DNA from: Fennellomyces sp. T-0311 | Taxonomy: Eukaryota; Mucoromycota; Mucoromycetes; Mucorales; Lichtheimiaceae | Assembly: GCA_025266875.1 (NCBI GenBank) | Contig: JALLLT010000023.1 | Span: forward strand, 62,001 to 126,000 | Direction: 5' to 3' | DNA: 64,000 bases | Part shown: positions 54,398 to 64,000 of the stretch, one piece after another | Position numbering within the stretch: the stretch's first letter is position 1 | How the letters are laid out: every line of letters starts with the position of its first letter | Made by a program: the position numbers and the translations under genes | The notes under the pieces: generated by a model | Databases searched by the model: none | What the model saw: the letters and a program-made list of their open reading frames with translations, nothing else | What the model was told of the DNA's origin: nothing

Positions 54398-55704
54398 TTA
54401 GCGCACACTACGCTCATCTGTTTTGCACCATGCACCGTCTGCTTGCACAAAACCAGCAATAAAATTGGCCACCTGCAAATATCCTTCGTCTTGTTCGCCA
54501 AAGAGCTGCTGGGCCTTGGATAGCGATTGCATGATCAAGATGGATTTGGGATCACCGGATTGGACTACCGCGGAAGCACAGTTCTCCCAGGTCTGGCACG
54601 GCGTATCATGGGATGGAGGACGATCCGGACGACCTTGCACGACATAGGTGCACATTGTCGCCAAAAACTGGAGCTGAACGAGCTTCTTGGCCGCATCCTC
54701 ATCGACATAGGGCTGTTGAACCAGGAATTGGATAGCGAGTGCCGAAGCCAGCAATTGGCCTCCACCAAGAAACCAATCGAGACGATGGGCTTGTTGGGTG
54801 CATGGAATCAGTTGGGCAGCCAAGGTAACAAGATCTTGAAGTTTGGATTTCACCATCCGCATGTACATTCCAAGCAAGGATTGTTGACTTTTGATCAGTA
54901 CTTTGACTGCGGAATGAAATGTATTGGTGCCGTCCATTCGTCCCGCAAAACGTGGGTCCGCAGCTACCATGTCAAACAGTATACTGCTGTTATCTGAATA
55001 CCCTGATGATGAGGATGCTTCTTCCAACAATGGTTCCACATCGACAAACGTGGTTGCAAGGTAGGCTAGTCCTTGCACCACTATTTCCGGCATATCGTAT
55101 TCGAGTCCAAATGCCATGTGCACGATCGGTTGGAGTTGTGAACCGATGGATGTCAGCAGTGGACTGGAGCAAAAGTATTCTTGAACCACTTTCTCCACGC
55201 CTCGTTGTTCGATTTTTTGTTGGAAAAATGATAGGTATTGACGATAGTACCTATTTTAACCTGTTAGTCATTTGAAAGAGAAATGGAGTGTGCTCTTTAC
55301 GTTGAGTCGCCCAAGTGTTCCAACCATGAATCGTCAGCAATGGTGTTCTTTTCAATCGATGTTTGCAGCAACGGGACAAGGTCGGGATGCACCTTTTTGT
55401 ATCCATTGATAAGCTGGTCTTGGTTTGCTGTACATATACGGCCTATGAGATGATTGTTACTGCAGACTGAGTGTAGGCGTTGCTTACCACCTAATTCGTG
55501 CAATCCGACAAGGACACGGGCAAGGATGTTTGGTATATCACGGTGTTCCATATGGTAGACGGTATGATGATCCTGGATAAGCTTACGAAGCAAGGAACGT
55601 GGGATTGCAAGCGTTTCATTGTTGGCTTGGGTGCGATAAGTATCCACTGACTCTGTGGCAGGCCAACCGCTAAAAGCGGTGGTGATCGACCCGGTACTTG
55701 ACAT
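54398..55704 (-). CDS. Questin oxidase-like protein (DUF4243 family)
   Basis: Two exons separated by one intron near 55256-55300. The first encodes LLRKLIQDHHTVYHMEHRD and LLQTSIEKNTIADDSWLEHL. The second begins YYRQYLSFFQQKIEQRGVEK and continues LQPIVHMAFGLEYDMPEIVV and QGLAYLATTFVDVEPLLEEA. The histidine-rich HMAFGLEY block and the Tyr-x2-Tyr-Leu-x-Phe-Phe segment are typical of questin-oxidase proteins. The founding members (AflY, hypA) carry out a Baeyer-Villiger-type ring opening in aflatoxin and geodin pathways, but many homologues sit outside any cluster. No polyketide synthase is in this window. It converges on the hydroxy-acid oxidase gene with 74 nt between stops. The substrate is unknown. 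Confidence 0.8.
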
Positions 55705-56392
55705 GTCAACTGCAACAAAAAAAGACTGTGTAAAAAAAAAGAGAAAAAAAGATATGAGGGAGAGAAAACGGTTGCTTTATTTTTATGATGAAGGGGTCAA
55801 AAAAAAAGTTGAAGATATCGGGAGGGGTTACGTTGATGCGCACTCCCTTACCCCAGAGCGAAGAGCCAAAAAATTAGTTAAAAAAATAATCCTCGGTGAT
55901 TTATTTTTTACCAACTATTTGGCTTTTCACTATCAGAAAAAAATATGTATGATTGTGCATGATGCATACTTATCCGGTCTTCCTTTCCAGCCTCTCTTAA
56001 CACTCTTGTTGCATTATAAAGTGCGTACTTTTAGGTCATCATTCCGCACCAATTACTCTGCCAAACTGCGGTTTCGGATCTTGACCCTTGTTTTTTATTT
56101 TAAAAAAAATAGTCATCCCTCCCTTCTCTATGCATGATGCGTGGTCCAAGCATGTGCGTTCATGCTTTTAATCGATTGGCCGCTTTTGACGATCGACGAC
56201 TATGCGATAACAAAAAAAACGCGCCAATGTGCCAAACAAACAAGAGCAGCTGCATTTAGTTCCTGATATATTTATATTTGAACACGAAAAGATACATAAA
56301 CCTGTCCTCAATGAACAGGTTGTCTTTTTTTTATCCAGGAGGATAAAAAAAAATATAAAGAAATGATAAAGAGGGGAGGGGGGTTTCTGTTT
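55705..56392. other. Intergenic, no supported gene
   Basis: A plus-strand ORF (55655-56137) overlaps the questin-oxidase start in antisense. It is Lys/Arg- and homopolymer-rich without a domain, so I do not call it. The region should hold the promoter of the questin-oxidase gene and the 3' end of the chitinase gene. Confidence 0.55.
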
Positions 56393-58598
56393 TTAACGTG
56401 TACATGACCCTGATGTTGCCCAGACACCCGCGGGTCCACCAGGAACATCGCCATAAGTCCACCATTTGGCCATCCATATCTGGTTTTGATACGTCACTGT
56501 GCTGCCGCTCACGTACGTTTTGGTATGAGACCAGGCTTGGATTGAATCGCACAGTGTGCCTGGAAGCGGGTTGATTTGTTGGACAATGGTGGTGGTGCTG
56601 GGCAGGGGTTCGATCTTTGTCGTCGTCAAGGAGATGGACATCGTGTGCGATAATGTGGCGGATGGCGCTGAATGGATCGACGACACTATCGGGGGGTGAC
56701 TTGCGCTCACGGATGGGCTACTGATGGGCGTAGCTGTGCCATTCTTGTTTGCACATGCACTCACTAAAAAAATTATATAAGCAAGGACGATTGAAAGCCA
56801 AAGCATTTCTTACCTGGTGCCCATTCACCCATTGGATTGGCAGTTGGCTCCGAGCCAGCAGACCATTTCGCCTGGTATACATTATTTTTTTTAGTGTCAT
56901 GCACTCTAGATTGAACGCAAATGATTATTACCTCCCAAATATAACTAGGTAAATCCAGGGATTGATAAAAATCGAATTAATAACTGTCCCTACATGTTAA
57001 ATAAAGAGATGATCTTACCCACTGATAGCACGAGCATTAGTAAAGGACGGCTTGCATTCTTAAAATGCAACTTACTTGTATGAAACACGATTTCCGGCAG
57101 AGTACGTTCTTCCAGAATGGTCCCATGCAGGAGCGTCGCAGGGCGGATAGACGAACTCGGATGGATTGCAAGAATGGCTTTCCATCAGTAAATCCTTGAC
57201 GCTTTTGTCCAAACGGTTATTCATATGAGCCTGCGAGGTATCTAAAGTCAAATGCCGAGTTAGCAACAAACCAGCTACTCCAAAAAAGAAAGGCTTACCC
57301 CAGAACATGACGCCGCCAAAGCTTGGGAAGGAACTGCGCGTTTCTCTGGTAATTTTCTGCAAGGTATCGAAGGGCACATAGCCACCCCCGGCAGCTGTGT
57401 TGCTAGCGGGTGCACCAATGTACACCTTTACATTGGGGTTGGGAGACACGTGTCTAGCCCAGTAATCCCACATGCCAAAGTTCCATTGCGTTGCCCGACC
57501 ATATGCTTGCAATCCACATGGATTGTTATCTTGTTCAAAGGAGGCAGGGGGCATGAGTGGACTCTTTGTTGAAAAATAAAGCACATGACTTACAAAATTG
57601 GACAAAGACAGCGTCGATACCGATTTGGTTAATGGTGGTCTGAAGGTTGGCGTCTGGGAAAACACATTGAGGAGCAGCTGTCACGTAATACTTTTTATCT
57701 GCGTTATCCAGGTATGACTTCAGCTTGTGTAGAAAGGCAGGATAATCTAGAAATTGGGATAAAGTAAACATTGAGATCATCTGGAGCATGTGTGTGTATG
57801 CTTTTTACTCACGAGAGGCACCGCCGCCTTCAATATCGAGATCAATGCTATTTTGTTTTTTGTTTTTGTTTGTTTAGCACGGGATGATGCATCTGACATA
57901 ATTTGCCACTGACCCATCCAGAATAGCGTTACCAAAGGGTCGTGTGTTGGATGATCCGCCTAAAAAGTCATTCCAAATGGTATCTGCGAACCCTGCCGCT
58001 TGTTCATCTGATGAAAACCCTGCACCGCCCGTCGCGCCTCCCAGGGACAACGTGAGTGCCTTGCCACGCGATTGGCAGTATTTGATATCCTCTTGCAATC
58101 CAGCTGTGCAATTGGCCAGCTGTGTGCCGGGAAACGTATGATTATCGACAGAATTGCATTCCTAACATTGCATGCGAGTTTTAGCACACACATACACAAA
58201 GGCAAGGGAAGAAGGAAAACGTGTTACATTTGCCAAGTTGATGGTTGGCTTGCCACCTGTGCTGAAAAACGTCGTCAAGAATGCAATCGGAAACATATCA
58301 ACGGTATTTTCATCGCAATAAGCTCGCAAGGGCTTTTGCCAGTTGGCTTGATCGTTGGGATTGGCTGCACCGTATGAGTTTTGTCCCCAATCTAACAGCC
58401 CGTTTAGTCCTGTAGAGCATTACTGTTTTGTTGTATTATCCCTTACAGGAGACAAGGTTGCTGTTGCATTCATTCTGTCACCCAGGGTCAACATACCGTT
58501 GGAAGCAGGGGTGCAAGGCCACTTACCTGAAACGCGGTGCCTGTGCCAACCAAAGCGAGCAGTAGAAGCGCATGGTTTATGATGGAGTTGATTGCCAT
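56393..58598 (-). CDS. Secreted GH18 chitinase with two CBM5/12 modules
   Basis: Read from 58598. A signal peptide, [20 protein letters not shown], is followed by the GH18 barrel: [39 protein letters not shown], the catalytic IDLDIEGG (DxxDxDxE-type, catalytic Glu in the last position) and QFYNNPCGLQ, then FGGVMFWDTSQAH. This is a plant-type/class III chitinase fold. Two carbohydrate-binding modules follow, [20 protein letters not shown] with [11 protein letters not shown], and [20 protein letters not shown] with [21 protein letters not shown] Ser/Thr/Pro-rich linker joins them (56590-56750). It probably cleaves chitin outside the cell or in the wall, for growth or for nutrient release. Several introns of 50-75 nt are present. 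Confidence 0.93.
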
Positions 58599-58978
58599 AG
58601 TCCAGAGAAAGAGAGAGAGAGATGAAGAAGAGAGAAAAAGAAAGCAGGAACCGGGCACTATAAATTCTCAACAAGCAAAAGTGTGGAACGCAGATGATGG
58701 GAAAGAGAGCAAGGTACGTTCGTGACCTTTAGGTGTAATCGTCATTTCAACCAAAGGAACCGTTGTCCAGGCTGTTCTTCGAGTCTGGCGCGTCTTCGGG
58801 AAAATACCTATTTTTAATAACAGAATGGGCCTTTTGCTTGCAACGGACCCTTTCTTCTGACTGCTTCATTGACATATGGTCGTGTCACAACATCACAGCC
58901 AGTGTCGCACAATAGCAATTCCGATTCAGGTAATGGTCGCCACCCTTCCTTCAGGCTAATCATCTTTTTTTTATTTCC

Positions 58979-60392
58979 ATGTTTCGACCCCTTTTACACA
59001 TCTTGGAACGATTCTCACCGACGCGTCCATCCCGAAGCTTGGTCAATTGTTTACGGATTGTGTGGATTCTCGCATTGTTCCATGGCGAATATTACATCTT
59101 TTGGAAAGCGGCGCGACGATGTACGCCGTGGCCCACCGACAATGTCAATTCAGGAGTAAAGTGGGATTCTACGCAACCATCGAGCACGCATTAAAAACAC
59201 TCTGTGGCATTGTATAGTCTATTGACCGTATGCTTCTCGTCGGTGATCCTCAAATGACCGACGCATACTCCTACGATCGCCCAGGCATATTGCTTCGAAT
59301 TTCCGAGTTTTACAGTGACTTGTATATGCGACGCAACTATCGACACTTGAACCGACAACTTGCCCCGCAGGCGACTCTGTTTATGGGCGATCTGATGGAC
59401 GGCGGCCGAGAATGGGACGATGTTGGGTATGCCGGATAGAGCGCGTGCTTGACAGCTGAGATGTAATGTGTTTTCTTTCTCTTTTTTTTTAAAAAAAAAA
59501 AAGGTACCAAGGCCAAGTGGATCGATTCAAACGTCTGTTTCGGTCGTCCAAACCGCAGTACTTTATGGTCGGCAACCACGATATTGGATTCGGCAACGGT
59601 ATCAAGAACAATGTGTTGAAGCGATTCGAGAACGCCTTTGGACCCACGTCCTATTCGTTCAATACCACGGGCTACTCCATCGTTGTCCTGGACACGGTAT
59701 CACTCAGCGCAACCAACGATCTTAGCAGCAAACAGACGGCTCTGGATCTGCTAGATCGACACCTTCCGCCGCACCCGCGCATTCTCTTCACCCACGTCCC
59801 GCTGTATCGGCCACCGGGCACGGCATGCGGGCCGGAACGACAGAGCGCCAAGGGGATCCGGCAAGGTCGAGGATACCAGTACCAAAATTTGGTGGGCGAG
59901 AATCTGTCCAAGCAGATCCTGGAACGCGTCCAGCCCGTGGCGATCTTTTCCGGCGACGACCACGACTATTGCATTGTTCATCACGTGTCGGGTCGAGGCG
60001 AGATTCCCGAAATGACCATACCCACCTTCAGCATGGCCCAAGGCCTTCAATACCCTGGCGTCGTCTTGTTGGATCTCACAAAGGGCGACCACGATTACTT
60101 TGCCACCAAGTTGTGCTGGCTGCCCGATCAGATCGCCATTTTCATCGGCTACGGCTGTCTCTTGGCCGCGTCGTTGGTCGCCCTCGCGTTTTCGCATGCC
60201 TATCGTCTGGCCCGCCAGCGGAAGCAGCGCGGCTTCAACAAGAGCTTTGATGAGGATGCCTTGCCCCATCCGGCGGTCATGGCCCCGCGCACGTCGCCGC
60301 TCAAACGGGGGTTGAGCATGTTTGTCAGGGACACGGCGGACGTGGCGTCGGTGGGTGTCCTGGTGTACGCGTTGGGGGTGCTCTTTATGTAA
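58979..60392 (+). CDS. Ted1/PGAP5-type metallophosphoesterase
   Basis: Three exons. Exon 1 has an N-terminal membrane helix (VWILALFHGEYYIFW). Exon 2 starts after a 63-nt intron with MLLVGDPQMTDAYSYDRPG and reads FMGDLMDGGREWDDVG. Exon 3 has VGNHDIGFGNG, LFTHVPLYRPPGTACG and FSGDDHDYC. These are the metal-binding Asp, His and Asn blocks of a calcineurin-like phosphoesterase. Two C-terminal helices (IAIFIGYGCLLAASLVALAF and VGVLVYALGVLFM) anchor it. The layout matches the Cdc1/Ted1/PGAP5 group, which removes ethanolamine phosphate from GPI anchors in the ER and aids GPI-protein export. Ted1 rather than Cdc1 is inferred from layout alone. Confidence 0.87.
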
Positions 60393-60460
60393 TTGGGTGG
60401 TTGTGCCATGTTTTTCTTTATTTTCGTTTTGTACAAATAATGCGTTTTTATTATAATGCT

Positions 60461-63071
60461 TTATGAGGTGCGCAGTTCGCTCAGCACTGTAAGGATATAT
60501 CTGGCTAGTTTCGGCCGCTGTATTGCCAGCGATGCCAGTTCGTTCTGGTACGGCATGAAGAACCCGTGGTGCTGCTTTTCCTTGGCCAGATTCCGTAACA
60601 GCAGCGCGGCCGTCAAAGGCACGCCCGATACTTCCGAATCGTCCACGGGAATCTTGTCAATCATAAAGTCGGGCCGCTTCTTTGACCGCTTGGCCACCTT
60701 GCCAAAGTGTGTCCGCAGATGATGTACCGCCGCCGCCTTGTCCTTGAACCCGCTTCGATTGCATGCTAACCACTGGCACTTGTACCCTGGCTCGTTCTCC
60801 TTGCCATCCTCTTCCATTGCTTCTTCCTTGTGTTGTAAATGCGCCTCCGTGATATGCTTGTGCAGGTCCTCTTCCGTCTCGAACTGCTGCGAGCACTCGG
60901 CCCATTTGCATTTTAATTCTACGCATCGTCCTGTCAGTCCTGTTCTAAGAGGTGCCGCGACAAAGAGTCAAGGCGGGGGCTGCTCTTACCCTCAGCGCTT
61001 TTGCTGGGCGCATACTTGACGTTCTGCAACACCAGATCGTCCATCTGGCCACTGGCGACGGCAGCTTCCACGGGTGGAGGCTGCGGGAAGGCGATTTTCA
61101 ACACGGTGTAGAACTCCTTCAACCCCAACGGCTTTTCGGTGCCGAACAACTCTTTGTACTGAGCAAAGATGTCCTTCAACTCCATCTTATCGTCCAGACC
61201 CGCCTTGACCAGCTTCTCTTTCAGCCTGCAGTTATCAACTGGGTTAGTTAATCAACGCGGGGGAAGAAGAAGAAAAAAGGCGAGTTAGTACCATCCCAGA
61301 CATCGATAGGGTTCATCCAGATGTGCGTAATCCGTGAGATCGGGGATGGTTGGGGCCTGACTCTTGTTCTTTCCGCCGGTACCAGCCTGCGTCTGAGGAA
61401 TACCGTGGATGGTGGCATTGAGCGACGATGATTTGGGCGCCAGGACGGATTTGTAAGACAAATAACCAGTCAGCAGACCGATCAAGTTGCCGGGGTAGCT
61501 TTTGACAAGCACGCTGGAAAAGTTGCCATTGAGACTCGAGCACTGGTAAAAGTATTCCAAGGTGGCTGCCGTCATCTCTTCGTCATCCAGATACAACAGC
61601 TGGGACATGCGTTTGATTGTATCCGGATTGCCTGTTCCCAGCACGCGTTCGTTGATTTCAGTGACACCCACGCGGGTCAGCGATCGGATGGCGCCGAGAA
61701 TCAGCGCTCGGTCGTTGGTGAAGAGCAGAAAGATCATAGTGAGGATGTAGGGGTCGGCGGGCCCATTGACAATGACTTGTGGCGCAATGTTTTCCAGGAT
61801 ATCCAGACAATGGCGACTCAATTCGGCATACTGTGAGTCAGGTGGCAAGGCGATGCCCATCATCAGCATTTGCCGCAATCGATCGTGGTGCGCGATGCGT
61901 CGCACGTTGGTTTCCAGGAACGAAAAGTTGCGCAGGATATGGAACACCTGAAGCACGCGTTCCAGCATTTCCTGATTTTTCTTACTGGAGAACATGCTTT
62001 CGCTGATTTCGGATTTGCGTTCCAGCGCCGGTTCGACGTGTTGCTTGTAGAACGGCTCGGCAAAGGCCACCAGAATGTCCAACAGCATGGGCATGTAGTC
62101 CAGCGTCAGCGCATCAAAGTTGAATGAGATTTTGACCAGCGTGTTGAAGGCCCAGTCCTCTTCGTTGGGCAGTCTGGATCGAAGCGCCATCAGCAGCCGT
62201 GAGCGGAACTCCTCGTCCACATAGATGGCTACTCTTTTGTTGTCAGTGAACTAGCAGAGTAACGGAGGGAGAACTGCATTTGGCTTACGGGCAGGAAAGA
62301 AGACCTGGTTCTGCATGGGGGCGAACTGCGGCATGAAGCCGGCGGGTGGGCGCATGGCGGGCATGTTTGGGTTTTGGGCTTGGTAGTTGAACGCTGTGGG
62401 TGGTTGCTTCTCCATAAGATTTCCTTTCCAGTAACATCAGTCAAACAATTTACCAGTGGCCGTCTGTCGTGCCGTGTCGCGCGGCTTGATGGCTGAAGCA
62501 ACGGGCATGGGCGACGCTGTTTTGTGGCCTGTCCGCTGCTCCAGCTGTTCCTTTGGCGGGTTCCACGGCCGCTTCCAATAGTTCTCCTCCTCCCACCCAA
62601 GCTGATCAAAAGAAAAAGAAGCACTTAATCGATTGCAGCGCCACGCTCCGAAAAAACAAAACGTACCAGGTTCTTGATATACACCGCCTTTAAGATATAC
62701 GCGCTGTTTGTGCACGTAGGAGGAAAGTCAAATGGATCGCCTACTTGTTTCCAACCGCGGTTTTGGGTAACCTGCATAAAGTATAAAGATCACCAAAATA
62801 ACAATGACCAGCCAAGACCCCGTCTATACCTTTTCGTAACCGCCGGCATCCATCACCGTCCTGTAGATCCGTAACAGATCTAGCTTTTTACCGCCTAGAA
62901 TCGGCTCTGGCTGGAAAGGTGTCCTGATCGAGATCTGAGTTTTTTGCTGCACACGGATGGCAAGAGATTAATGTAAGAAACCAACCCTTTTCGTTCATGG
63001 AATTCGCGTAATTGTCGCATAAATTGATCATATTCTGGTGTTCGTTCGATCGCTTCCACGGGTTGGGACAT
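60461..63071 (-). CDS. Rsc9/ARID2-like SWI/SNF (RSC) subunit
   Basis: Read from 63071. The ARID domain comes first: SQPVEAIERTPEYDQFMRQL, FQPEPILGGKKLDLLRIYRT, VTQNRGWKQVGDPFDFPPTC and NLLGWEEENYW. A Pro/Gln-rich linker follows (PAGFMPQFAPMQNQVFFPA). A long armadillo-like region runs 61285-62220 (LRNFSFLETNVRRIAHHDRL, HCLDILENIAPQVIV). Next is the RFX-like winged-helix block (ELKDIFAQYKELFGTEKPLG). Two C2H2 fingers (CKWAECSQQFETEEDLHKH and CQWLACNRSGFKDKAAAVHH) and a KRSKKRPDF basic stretch lie near the end. This is the Rsc9/ARID2 architecture, a DNA-binding subunit of RSC/PBAF-type remodelers. Its stop is 68 nt from the Ted1-like stop. Confidence 0.9.
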
Positions 63072-63489
63072 TTTTTTTTTTTTTTGACGTTAAAGGAACC
63101 GAGTAATGTAGCCGTGTATTCACTTCCACAAAAGAAATACTCCGCGGTGGTGGTGGTGGTCATCGCTCGGTCGGTTAAAATATGAACCGACGTGTTTTGC
63201 CCATGGCAGGTCACGTCCGATGTTTATTGTACAATGTAAACCATTGCCTTTTTTATATCATTACAAAGGCAAGAGGTGCGTTTGATGATCAAACGGCACG
63301 CCCAGACGGTGCTTCTACGCATTTGGGCACGGGACGGCCCTTTGGGTTGTTGAAGAGCAACGTGGAAGAAATGATTCTTTTGGAAAGGCAATCTCTCTCA
63401 TAAAGATGGGTAAAAAGAAGGGCATCATAAAAGAATATACATTGGATGGTCATTTTCTGTAGTGTTATGGTTGGTTAGGGGGGGAGTGT

Positions 63490-63999
63490 CTATTTCCTCG
63501 GTATGATACCGATATGCCAGGATCTGTGATCGTCAAAATGATTCGAATGAACGCACCATACCCGTTTATAATGGGCAATGGTAGCCACCGCCTTTTCGTT
63601 TTCTTCGTCGTTGAATACATCCTCCTCATCATCCTGCAGGCCAACAATGACCGCCGCCAGCGTATCGCACCATCGCAAGATCATCCACAAACCAGCGGCT
63701 CTCACGGTGGGCGCCACCAAATACCTCAGACGGGGGCATTTGGCAATAATCAATTTGGCGACGGAAGCCGTCAGCACGTCGTAGCGATTGAGCGTGAGAG
63801 AAAGCAATTCGGTCCCGTACGTCGGCAAGATTCCGTTTCGCAAGGCACCTGGATGATGGAAATAATGGGAGATATGCGTCATGGCAGTATGGTCGGTGGA
63901 TGCATTGGTGGGAAATACCAGACTGGAAGAGCAACAATCAAACGTTTCCATATCGTCATCCGTGTGATCGTAATATCCCGTACTGGTCACGAACGTCAT
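63490..63999 (-). CDS. Partial LRR/F-box-like protein, N-terminus outside window
   Basis: The frame runs from the right window edge to a stop at 63490, giving at least 169 residues. The segment LLSLTLNRYDVLTASVAKLI followed by IAKCPRLRYLVAPTVRAAGL and WCDTLAAVIVG has the spacing of leucine-rich repeats as found in fungal F-box/LRR adaptor proteins. No F-box is visible, but that would lie upstream of the window. The rest is acidic (DDEEDVFNDEENEK) and ends IGIIPRK. The first Met at 63999 is at the very edge, so the true start is unknown. Confidence 0.45.
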   Translation of the reverse strand: MTFVTSTGYYDHTDDDMETFDCCSSSLVFPTNASTDHTAMTHISHYFHHPGALRNGILPTYGTELLSLTLNRYDVLTASVAKLIIAKCPRLRYLVAPTVRAAGLWMILRWCDTLAAVIVGLQDDEEDVFNDEENEKAVATIAHYKRVWCVHSNHFDDHRSWHIGIIPRK

Positions 64000-64000
64000 G

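Noticed and set aside
55655..56137. 160-residue plus-strand ORF antisense to the questin-oxidase start
   Set aside because: It is homopolymer- and Lys-rich, has no domain and overlaps a supported coding start in antisense.
1..64000. CRISPR array, rRNA or tRNA genes
   Set aside because: I saw no regularly spaced direct repeats and no cloverleaf or rRNA-like sequence. A tRNA scan could still find one that I missed by eye.

Overview
The window is fungal nuclear DNA. Its host genes have short spliceosomal introns (about 30-80 nt, GT..AG with a CTAAC/CTGAC-like branch site), are densely packed, and encode typical fungal proteins. A chromodomain-carrying Ty3/gypsy element, a Plavaka/CACTA-like transposase, a tandem (Pod1/coronin-7 type) coronin and an Nto1/BRPF protein together suggest an early-diverging fungus, most likely Mucoromycota. 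The lineage is inferred; no marker gene here proves it.

Layout. 1-3.7 kb: body of a Ty3/gypsy chromovirus (RT, RNase H, integrase, chromodomain) whose pol is split by a 351-bp solo LTR with a perfect 5-bp target duplication. 3.7-7.1 kb: gene-poor DNA with another solo LTR, a small perfect hairpin and a GC-rich island. 7.1-16.0 kb: a full-length Ty3/gypsy element with two 410-bp LTRs that read identically by eye. It has gag, protease, a duplicated beta-rich segment, RT/RNase H, integrase and an extra ORF after integrase. Its pol is spread over several frames. 16.1-17.4 kb: a broken membrane-protein gene. 17.8-19.6 kb: a HET-domain gene. 21.6-25.8 kb: an Nto1/BRPF chromatin reader (PHD-knuckle-ePHD, bromodomain, PWWP). 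26.2-28.8 kb: a large foldback repeat with no convincing gene.

29.1-39.8 kb is a compact host block: a Den1/SENP8-like deneddylase, a short Mgr2/Romo1-like gene found by splicing two exons, a tandem coronin, and the meiotic helicase HFM1/MER3 convergent on coronin with 27 nt between stop codons. 40.3-46.5 kb is transposon-rich: a minus-strand LTR abutting a frameshifted Plavaka-like transposase, an orphan multi-exon gene with an Hsp20-like domain, a PIF/Harbinger transposase fragment, and a second copy of the first solo LTR family.

47.1-64 kb is a second compact host block: NOM1/SGD1-like ribosome biogenesis factor, a small basic protein, FRG1, an FMN-dependent alpha-hydroxy-acid oxidase, a questin-oxidase-like protein, a secreted GH18 chitinase with two CBM5/12 modules, a Ted1/PGAP5-type phosphoesterase, an Rsc9/ARID2-like remodeler subunit and the end of an LRR/F-box-like gene. 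The host genes are mostly unrelated housekeeping functions, and several convergent pairs are separated by under 80 nt.
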